From NCBI GenBank assembly GCA_012845835.1, contig JABAKD010000018.1, positions 2,054,616 through 2,118,615 on the forward strand: a stretch of 64,000 nt of DNA, given 5' to 3'. Position numbers and translations under genes: made by a program. The notes under the pieces are model-generated. The model did no database searches and had not been told where the DNA came from. It saw only the letters and a list, made by a program, of their open reading frames with translations. This stretch comes from Undaria pinnatifida. Lineage: Eukaryota > Sar > Phaeophyceae > Laminariales > Alariaceae. Shown piece by piece: positions 56,646-64,000 of the stretch (positions within the stretch are counted from its first letter, which is position 1; each line of letters begins with the position of its first letter).

Positions 56646-57437
56646 ATGCAAGCGTCAGGGGGAAGATATCGCGGGTCTGCACGGCTCACCGTCGCCACGG
56701 CGCTGCTAGCTCTGTGGACCACGACCAACCAATTCCACGCTGGGCACTCATTATCGAGCGGCTTAGCGTGCCCTCTCGAATCGATCGGCTGCGTTGCGGA
56801 CCCAGACTGCAGCACGTGCCTCGACTCGCTTCAAGTAGCCCTCGCCTCGACCAACATTAGCCCTGCCACCTGCGAGGATTTGTACGCCGACGTTTGCGTT
56901 ATTGCGGTGGAAGCGGGGTGCGACCCGACGAACCAGGCACTCCTCGATCTAGCCTCCTGCGTCGCGGAAGATACGTTTGGGTGTTCAGACTTCACAAGTT
57001 GTGCGGAAGCGGTTAGCGCTACCCCTATGCCTACCACTGCTGCACTTACTACCCCAGTGCCTACCACTGCTGCACTTACTACCCCAGTGCCTACCACTGC
57101 TGCCCGTAACACCGTGGAGCCTAGCCCCGCTATCACCGTTGGGCCATCCCGTGCACCTACGGCGGTACCAACGACTCCCGACACCGCTGCACCATCTCCG
57201 TTCATTGACGCAACAACCGCTCCAACCTCCAATGGGACGGGCTTAGTGACGACGTCACCCTCAAGCGCGAATGGATCGCGCGATTTAGACCCGGGTACCC
57301 CGTCGCCCACCTCCACCTCGGTGGAACCCGGCGAAGAAGCCGCGACTGACAGTGGAAATGCTGGTTTGAGGTCAATCGCCGCAGTGACGGTCATTACAAG
57401 GGTTTCTATTGTAACTGCGATTTTCTTCGCCTTATAA
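56646..57437 (+). CDS. Secreted Cys-rich, Thr/Pro-rich, probably GPI-anchored protein
   Basis: 263 residues, no intron needed. The ATG at 56646 is the first in its frame. Residues about 14-35 form a hydrophobic stretch after a basic N-terminus, as in a signal peptide. Residues 42-119 hold ten cysteines (C42, 49, 55, 58, 76, 84, 92, 105, 113, 119), an even number suited to disulfides. Residues about 125-235 are Thr/Pro/Ser-rich, with a 10-residue unit PTTAALTTPV repeated exactly (30-bp unit at about 57030), typical of an O-glycosylated stalk. The last 22 residues are hydrophobic after a small-residue site (DSGNAG), as in a GPI-attachment signal. It probably sits at the cell surface or wall. 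The family is not one I can name; similar Cys-rich surface proteins occur in stramenopiles. Its 3' end is copied in tandem downstream (58095-58640). Confidence 0.75.
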   Translation: MQASGGRYRGSARLTVATALLALWTTTNQFHAGHSLSSGLACPLESIGCVADPDCSTCLDSLQVALASTNISPATCEDLYADVCVIAVEAGCDPTNQALLDLASCVAEDTFGCSDFTSCAEAVSATPMPTTAALTTPVPTTAALTTPVPTTAARNTVEPSPAITVGPSRAPTAVPTTPDTAAPSPFIDATTAPTSNGTGLVTTSPSSANGSRDLDPGTPSPTSTSVEPGEEAATDSGNAGLRSIAAVTVITRVSIVTAIFFAL

Positions 57438-57535
57438 TGGGTTGTTTTTTTAATACACGAAGGCGTGGACGAGGGAGGGGGGGCGGGGGGGGCTACCAGA
57501 TGACCCAGGGACCCCGATACCCTCCACCACCCTGG

Positions 57536-58094
57536 GACCAAGACTGCGGTAGGAGTTTCACTTTTCGAACGATTTTTGGCAGGTTTGCTCGGGGTCACCC
57601 GCGCCAGTGGCCCCTCTTTTCGTTTGCGACATTAGACGCGTGCTACGCTAGAAGTGCACCATTTCGTTTTTTAGGCTCCTCAAAATTGGGAGCTCAAGAC
57701 CTCTCCCAAAAACTGATTTGGTTATAATGTAAAACCTCTACCGGAAAAAAAAATCACATTGTCAAGGTACACAACGAAAATCATGCCAAAAGAATGGACA
57801 ATTTCCGACGATTTTGGGTTAAAGAGCCCCGTCATTCAGAAAAATAGAAATAGCTAAAAAGTGCTACCTCTGTCGTAGCATGTGTCATTGAGCTTTCGTG
57901 CTGTTTCAGGTTTTCGATTCGAGTCCGAAATGGAATGGTACGCTACGCTGCACCTAAAAAATCGCTCAAGAAGGTATGTTTGTCAGTGAGGTACAGAGCC
58001 ACTCGCACGAGTGGCGCAAACCCGGTAGAGTGAAAACAGGGGTCTATCACAACACCATCGTAACATCCCCCCTACTACTACCGTGGCCTTGGTC
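57536..58094 (+). mobile_element. Family C MITE with nested family A
   Basis: Left end GACCAAGACTGCGGTAG, right end 'ctaccgtggccttggtc'. Flanks CTGG and CCGG match at three of four positions. Without the nested element about 305 bp remain, in normal family C order ('ggtcacccgcgccagtggcc', 'gaggtacagagccactcgca', 'catcccccctact'). It lies in the tandem array of gene 3' ends. Confidence 0.85.
57635..57886 (+). mobile_element. Family A MITE nested in family C
   Basis: Ends GACGCGTGCTACGCTAG and 'ctgtcgtagcatgtgtc', flanked by ATTA and ATTG (three of four). Confidence 0.88.
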
Positions 58095-58640
58095 CCGGTG
58101 GAACCATGCGAAGAGACCGGTGCGGACGGCGGATGTAGTGGTTGGAGACCGATCACCGTAGTGGCAGTTATAACAAGGGTTTAATATTGTAAGTGCTATC
58201 GTTTTGGCCATATGGTGGGTTGTTGCTAAAATACACGGAGGCGTGGACGAGGGCGGGAGGGGGGGTCTACCAGATGGCTCGAGGAACCCTGGGAGCCCGG
58301 TACTCACCACCTGGGTAGAACCAGGCGAAGAGGCCGGTACTATCGGCGGATGTGGTGGTGGGAGGTCGGTCGCGGCAATAACAGTTACAACGAAGGGTTC
58401 GATTGTAATTTGTTTGAACACACACGAAGGCGTGGATGAGGGAGGTGGGTGGGGTCTACCTGATGACTCGGGGACCCTTGGTACCCACCACCCGGGTGGA
58501 ACCAGGCGAAGAGGCTGGTACTGACGGCGGATGTGGTGGTTGGAGGTCGATCACCGCTGTAACAATTATTACCTGGTATTCGATCGTAATCTGTTTTACT
58601 TGGACTTGGCATCATCAGCTGGACCGGGGGGGAGCGGGGC
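58095..58640 (+). repeat. Tandem copies of the 3' end of the 56646 gene
   Basis: Three degenerate units of about 150-200 bp repeat the end of the gene and its 3' flank: 'gtggaacc...gcgaagag', a Gly-rich stretch, a hydrophobic tail coding segment ('gttacaacgaagggttcgat'), then 'acacgaaggcgtggatgagg'. Each unit would encode VEPGEEAG-type sequence and a hydrophobic tail in some frame, but with stops. They look like a tandem duplication now decaying. Confidence 0.75.
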
Positions 58641-59265
58641 GAGGTCCTCCACCTCACTGGGTGGATTTCGGACAGTCTAGAGCAGAATGTATATCAACGG
58701 GGGAGTAGTTGTTGTAGACCACATCTGCAGCCTGCAGCGTGGTAGAATCTTCATCGGAAACGTAGTGCTTAGTATGTGAATGTGCTTGCCCATGATTTTG
58801 AAGTTTAGGAAATATCTCCCGTCACCATTTCACGGAAGCGATTATGGGGGTTGCTTTGGGTTACGTCTGGGGTTTGTTATAGATATTCAGCTTGAAGGAT
58901 GCGGTTGTGAAGCCTTTCTTAGATGCTTTGGCATATAGAGACTGGTTACAGAGCCTCGCGGGGATGCTTTGGCATACTCTCGGCAGTCCCAGCGCATTTG
59001 GTGTTGCGAAACCGCGTGGTTATAGTAAGTTTAAACTTGGACACATGAGTTTTTTTTGTGTATTGGTAGGTAGGAGATATGCCCTAAATCTCTATCGTAG
59101 CACGCATGGCGTGGCGAACACGGTGGCATCGGCGACACCAAGCAGCTGTGGCTGCTGAGGAGGTCGTGCTGAGGTAGTAAGGGATATACGTCCGGAATGC
59201 ATCGTGAGGAGAGTTATCGCACGCTGAGGGTGCAGGAGAAAGTTCTTGGGCTCCTGGCGACATGA
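58641..59265. other. Mostly nothing; one stray MITE end
   Basis: A lone family A end ('ctctatcgtagcacgcatgg') lies at about 59090-59109. Otherwise no gene or repeat recognised. Confidence 0.4.
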
Positions 59266-59531
59266 GACGCGTGCTACGATGGCAGAGGTGTGCATCCCTT
59301 TTTTTCTGAGGTTCCTCAATTTTGCGAGCTTAAAACCTCCCAAAAAACTGATTTGGAGAAAAAGTAGAACCTCTACCGGATGAACAATCCCATATGGCCT
59401 AGCTAGGTAGACGACGAAAATCGTGGGGGGAAAATGCCTAATTTCCGGACGATTCTAGGTTAAGGAGCCCCATCATTCAGAAAAAAAAAAAAGCCAAAAC
59501 GTGCTACCTCTGTCATCGTAGCACATGCGCC
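59266..59531 (+). mobile_element. Family A MITE inserted in family D sequence; TSD ATGA
   Basis: Left end GACGCGTGCTACGATGG, right end 'catcgtagcacatgcgcc', flanked by ATGA at 59262-59265 and 59532-59535. Joining the flanks gives 'ctcctggcgacatgaggaac', the family D interior, so the pre-insertion sequence is known. Confidence 0.9.
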
Positions 59532-59760
59532 ATGAGGAACTGAAGATATCACCATCTCGAAGACGTTCGTTCGCGCAACCCGGCCAACATATCTAATATG
59601 TATGTTGTTCCTCGAAACAAACACATACATGTACGTACACTCGTAAAATTGTCGTTTCTAATCGATGGTTCCGTCCATCATCACGCGTGTACTTGAGGAG
59701 TTCAACCGGTCAGAGAGGTTTTTTTTGGCCCAAGCCTACCGGGAGGGATGACTCAGGAGC
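59532..59760 (+). mobile_element. Family D MITE fragment
   Basis: 'ctcgaagacgttcgttcgcg', 'acttgaggagttcaaccggt' and 'gggagggatgactc' follow the order of 55690-55880. Confidence 0.55.
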
Positions 59761-59812
59761 CGTATGGCATGCGCACGCGGCTTGGCGATGCTTGAAAAAC
59801 GATGAAGGTCTT

Positions 59813-60060
59813 GACGCGTGCTGCCATAGAGGTGGAACTTCTCGCCTGGAACGATTTCTGAATGGCCGGGCTCCTTGACCCAAAGTCGTCCTTTTTTTTT
59901 GTTTCAGAATTGTCGTTGTATACCTGCAGGCCATGGGATTTTTATTGCGGAAGCAGTTTTTCTTTCTCTCCAAATCAGTTTTCGTGGGAGGTCTTGAGCT
60001 CCCAAATTGAGGAATACACCTCGGGAAAAAAAGTGATGCACCTCTATCGTAGCACACGTC
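59813..60060 (-). mobile_element. Family A MITE; TSD TCTT
   Basis: Ends GACGCGTGCTGCCATAG and 'ctatcgtagcacacgtc', flanked by TCTT at 59809-59812 and 60061-60064. Confidence 0.92.
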
Positions 60061-60321
60061 TCTTCCTAGACGCACGCTTTTAGATGCGTGGCATACATCC
60101 GGCGTTGTAGTTTTTGCCGCGCTGTTGCTGCACGTGGACCCCGCTCGGACAGGTCCCACGATGGAGGTAGCAATTGCTGCCCAAAAGGACCTTGGGATGA
60201 GGTACGTACGCAGTTGATGATTGCCGCTATTTTAGTATGAGTTGAAAAAAAGCTTTGTTGTTGATGTTCACCCTCGGCCAACATCCACGGGAGTCACACA
60301 TCTTTCAAAGAATAAAATACG

Positions 60322-60700
60322 TCTGAAAAAACGATCGGCCCCGGTGAATCACGCAGCTTGCAAAGGACCCAGGCTACGGTAGGGGGGTCCCCTTTTTGTC
60401 CTTGAATTTCAGTGGCTAGCGGTTACTCGCGCAAGTAACCCCTTTGTTATTTTGCGATCTTACGTTTTCTTCATGCATTATATTGACGAAATCAATCCGC
60501 AATGCGAAGGTAATCTAAGCTGCTCCAAAACAAGTGCCTAAACCATTTTCATCCGTGAGGTACAGAGTCAGTCGTGCGACTGGCTCGAACACACCAGTGA
60601 ACACGGGGGTATCCCCCTACCGTGGCCTTGGTCAAAGATGAGTGCCGACCCTGCAATAAAAATGTGTCCAACTCTCACAGCTTAGACTAGATGTTTTTTT
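60322..60700 (+). repeat. Repeat H fragment split by a family C MITE
   Basis: 'gatcggccccggtgaatcac' and 'gcagcttgcaaag' lead up to the insertion, and 'aaagatgagtgccgaccctg' and 'caactctcacagct' continue after it, the same order as intact H ends. Confidence 0.7.
60366..60633 (+). mobile_element. Family C MITE; TSD AAAG
   Basis: 268 bp. Left end 'gacccaggctacggtagg', right end 'ctaccgtggccttggtc', flanked by AAAG at 60362-60365 and 60634-60637. Intact H copies read 'gcttgcaaagatgag' across this point, so the empty site is known and the ends of family C are fixed to the base. Confidence 0.93.
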
Positions 60701-61326
60701 AACAGTTTTTTGCATCATTTGAATGTCAAATACTCTTGTGGTTTTTTAGTCCGGGTTTCCTCTACTACTCAGGAAAACTACCCTGTATCGATGGAATCGA
60801 GTGTTTGTTTTGGCCTGTTTGATGCGATAGGGGTGATAACATTTTTGGGAGCTGCTGTTCGTTTTTGTCGGCGACGCCCCTCCTGACCCCATGTTACTGA
60901 GCAGCCGGGGTAGGTATAGTATCGATCCATCACCCAGCCCAGGGCAAGCCAACTAACGCGTTCTCTTCCATGACTTCGCGTAGTGTCCAGGAATACTTCC
61001 ACTCAGTCAGTCAACGATCTCTTTTCGAAAAACACGACCAAGATCACAATACTTTGGGCGCGAAAGATGACTGTTGTACCCGGGTACTCGAGTAGTCTAT
61101 GCCCTATTCAGCATACTCTTGGGAAGGTTTCCAAAATCCAGCACATTCAGTAAGAAATTGCAGTCCTGCTCAAACTACAAAAGTTGGTCAAACTACAAAA
61201 GTTGTGCAGTACCTTGTGTGTGGGTTGAGTGAATCTCTGTATAGCTCCACGGTCGGTTACGGGTCATGAATGCAGTAGATTGAAGAGTGGCATTAACCTC
61301 TGTTCGGTTTCCTCGCCGTTTTCTGA
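60701..61326. other. No recognisable feature
   Basis: Unique-looking sequence without a supported gene. Confidence 0.35.
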
Positions 61327-61516
61327 TTACTGCACCAATCGCCACTACAAGCCGGGCTGTGTACTTGGAAGACGCCGTACAAGGGGGGCAGGAACTGGGT
61401 ATGTGGTCTCGGGAGATATTGGCCTATCTCCCGAGACCACATGCCCATTTCCTGCCCCCCTTGTACGGCGTCTTCCAAGTACACAGCCCGGCTTGTGGTG
61501 GCGATTGGTGCAGTAA
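61327..61516. repeat. Near-perfect inverted repeat: 92-bp arms, 6-bp loop
   Basis: 61327-61418 is the reverse complement of 61425-61516 except for three positions I can find (near 61347, 61395 and 61400). The loop is TTGGCC. Transcribed from either strand it would fold into one long hairpin. There is no related sequence elsewhere in the window and no clear target duplication. It could be a recent palindromic duplication, a foldback element or a small-RNA precursor. Confidence 0.95.
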
Positions 61517-61829
61517 AGGCTTGCGCGTTGCATCATGGCAGCAGCAGCGGCATGCCATAGCGTACTGAGGCAGTTACAGTAGTCCGCTGTCAGACTGCGA
61601 AAGTCACGCAACGTGTGGATATCCCTACGCTATCTATCTGTGAACTTGAGTGCTTTTTAGTGTTCGACACGTGCTTGAGAAAGTCGTTCGTTTGAATTTG
61701 CTTAATATCTGTGAATTTTGGGTGCTTTGTTTACCTTCCAAGGGTGCTCATAGAAGGTCTTTTTTTTTGCCCACTTTTTACCTTGTCCAAGAAACGGGGG
61801 GACCCCGGCCCCCCGTGCGGCAAACAGAA

Positions 61830-62580
61830 GCACACAAAATACTCCTGGGGCAAGGCCGGGACCAAGGGCGCGGCTAGACACAAGTATTGCTCTGTGCACG
61901 AGACCACGTCTCACAACAACGATGACTGGTACTTGCAGGGAAGGATAATGGCACATGGGGTCATCGGGGCATCAGCACCTGAGATCACTGGATGGCCGTC
62001 GCGGTTCAGAGTATCCGCGCCTGAGGTCACTTGATCGCCATCGCCTGGCCTTGCCGGAGTAACTGCTGTCTGGACCAAAATCATCTGGGATCACCGGAAC
62101 ATCAGCAAGGTCAATAACAGCATCATATGGGGTTGACGAATCGTCATGTAGAACCACCGGGGAATCAGCTGAGTCGTCCTTGCCAGGGGTCAACGGATCA
62201 ACAGCATCCGCTTCACCCGAGGTCGCTTACAACCTGCTCAAGAGCTTTGCCTTGGAGTCAAGCTCGCAAACAAGATCGACCATTTGCAGTCCGAAGTTCA
62301 CGCGCTCACGGTAGCGCAAGGTCGGTCGCGGGAAAACCCCGCTGTAGAAGCTGCGGGCTCGCCGTATGAAGACAGAGAGCCACCCGGAACATCGACCGTC
62401 TTTCTGTACACCCCCAAGCCAACAACAAGCTTTCTTTTCTTCCTGAGGGGATTGTCCAGCAGCATCAGGGTCGAAACGAAAACACTGACTGCACAATCAA
62501 CAGTAGAGGTGGAGCTGATGACGGCAAATGCCTTCGGGCGGAAGGAACGTACCTACCTTTTCAATTCCACGATGTAGTCA
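61830..62580 (+). pseudogene. Possible Ty1/copia remnant
   Basis: Near 61890 a frame reads HKYCSVHETTSHNNDDWY, like the C-x2-H-type knuckle of copia gag proteins with the last Cys changed to Trp. At 62455-62560 another reads SSSIRVETKTLTAQSTVEVELM, the pattern around the catalytic Glu of copia RNase H (AQST-x-EAE). The stretch between them is too short for a full pol, so an internally deleted copy is implied. Both matches are short and from memory. Confidence 0.4.
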
Positions 62581-62599
62581 AGCCTCAAGTCTCCCGCTA

Positions 62600-63879
62600 G
62601 GTAAACGGACTAGTCTAAGCCTGTATGATGATCACCGGCGGTTACACCAAAAAAAGTCGAGCCTGAAATATCTCATTTCCCAAGTTGCAGAGTCTAGCAC
62701 ATACATGCACTATTTTTGCGGAGCGCGGGCAGAGGTTCAATTTCCTGATCAACTCATGACCGCTGGATTACTGTTCTCCCTTTCGTGTGCAAGCGTAACC
62801 CGCCCATTTTCCTGTCACCAACGACTGCTGTTGTGCACGTTTTTGTTTCCTTGGCGAAAGAAAGATCACAGTCAACGCCAAGAAAAAGTCCTACTAGTCG
62901 AGTTAGTACTTTCGAATGAATCTTCAAACGGCTATGTTCGCAACTTCAACTCCATGACTGAATGATGAATGGTAAGGAGACCAGCATTCGGACGAGTACA
63001 AGCGGGAAATTGGGGTACACACGGCGTGGTGTCTCTCTGCAAAGGGCAATCTCTAACAGCTGGCAGTTGCTCGCAGTGCTCCTTTGTTTCGTTTGCGGGG
63101 CGGCAGAACCATCGGTTGGGTGTTGAGTCATATGCGCGTCGCGGTGGGGAGGGAGGGCGGGGGGCGGTACAGGAGGCGGGACAAGGGGCAGGGGGCGGGG
63201 GGGGGGCAGGGGGGGGGAGAACGAGGGAGACGGGGATGAAGGGGGAGCTACGTTAAGGTGAAATCTACCTCAACGACATAGCATATTCGAAAAAATGATT
63301 TTTAATGAAGTACTTATACCGAAGTACTGATAAGTGAGATGGGGACCAACTTTATTCGAAATGAGACGACGGGCGAGGTGTTGGATAGCTTCTGGCACCA
63401 TCGCGACTTCGAAACGAAACAGGTGCCATGGCGGCGAGGGTGTGGGGGGCTGCTGCTTTGGGGTTCAGGGGCTATGCTACGATGAGACGATACGGAGAAG
63501 TGTGTAGATATGTAGGTGTGGAACAATACAGAGAGGTGTGTGCTCATACCAGCTCCGGCATGGTTAATGTGGTGGGATTAATTGGCGAAGCAAAAAGCAA
63601 TTGCATTCCAATACCGTTATACCTGGTATCTTGATACGGTGAACCCAATTTATTGGCGAACATAAACCCCCGCCCCCCCCGCCCCCCCCTCCCGAAGCTG
63701 CGGTCGAATGCCCCCTCTGGAAGCACAACGCATTTTGAAGGACACGTAGTGGTATATCGAAGACCAGTAAAAAACAAAAATGTTTGGCCTGAACACAATA
63801 CCAGGTGAATAATGGGCAGGTACATCCAATCGGAACGTTTTCCGAGCCCCGCTTTGCAGGCACGCGATCGGAGTCATCC
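62600..63879. other. No supported gene; G-rich run at 63147-63232
   Basis: A plus-strand G-rich stretch (repeated GGGGCGGG and GGGGGCAGG) could form G-quadruplexes. Elsewhere only short frames without domains. Confidence 0.4.
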
Positions 63880-64000
63880 CACGGTGGGGGATGCACAGCA
63901 GGACCTTTTGGGCTCCTAACACGAGGCGCTCCATATCTCAACCCGAACCCATGACTCCCAAGGCATTCGCTAACACAATCGAACCAGACACACTTCTATG
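63880..64000 (+). mobile_element. Family D MITE fragment running to the window edge
   Basis: 'gggctcctaacacgaggcgc', 'aacccatgactcccaaggca' and 'ttcgctaacaca' follow the family D interior at 55660-55720. Confidence 0.5.

Overview
The window looks like a repeat-dominated, gene-poor stretch of a eukaryotic nuclear genome, most likely a stramenopile and perhaps a brown alga. That placement is inference. It rests on a LINE reverse transcriptase, Ty3/gypsy gag and integrase remnants that resemble, from memory, elements of brown algal genomes, and on one secreted Cys-rich, Thr/Pro-rich GPI-type protein. There are no operons, rRNA genes, intact tRNA genes or CRISPR arrays. I find one convincing intact protein gene (56646-57437). 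Almost everything else is mobile-element debris or tandem repeat.

The main theme is a guild of short non-autonomous terminal-inverted-repeat elements (MITEs), named here families A, B, C and D. Their ends share the motif GAC-N5-CYACGRTAG and they are flanked by 4-bp target duplications. Family A (about 220-290 bp, one 350 bp) has more than 20 recognisable copies, eleven with exact 4-bp duplications. Families B (about 260 bp), C (about 270-300 bp) and D (up to 786 bp) each have at least one copy with an exact duplication. Several insertions are nested, so relative ages can be read.

Layout. 1-4.7 kb: degenerate tandem array T1 with embedded dispersed repeats E and F. 4.8-7.2 kb: two family A copies. 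7.4-9.6 kb: a small inverted locus of repeat H. 10.5-11.0 kb: second, inverted copy of F. 11.4-20.4 kb: dense family A/B/C/D field. 20.5-24.0 kb: about 120-bp tandem array T2. 24.1-26.7 kb: more A-D copies and a solo LTR inside a MITE. 27.1-29.9 kb: gag-only Ty3/gypsy-like remnant ending in an LTR. 30-33 kb: T2 outliers, MITEs and a family C copy expanded into a microsatellite. 33.3-37.6 kb: decayed Ty3/gypsy pol (integrase) hit by three family A insertions. 39.0-48.6 kb: a large foldback-like locus of modules H and K around a unique centre. 48.8-53.4 kb: hairpin, 5'-truncated LINE, repeats E. 55.1-60.7 kb: MITEs around the one good gene, whose 3' end has been tandemly copied. 61.3-61.5 kb: near-perfect 92-bp-arm hairpin. 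61.8-62.6 kb: possible Ty1/copia remnant.

No genes here visibly work together in a pathway. The biology is that of element families invading one another. No transposase is visible in the window, so the MITEs depend on a source elsewhere.
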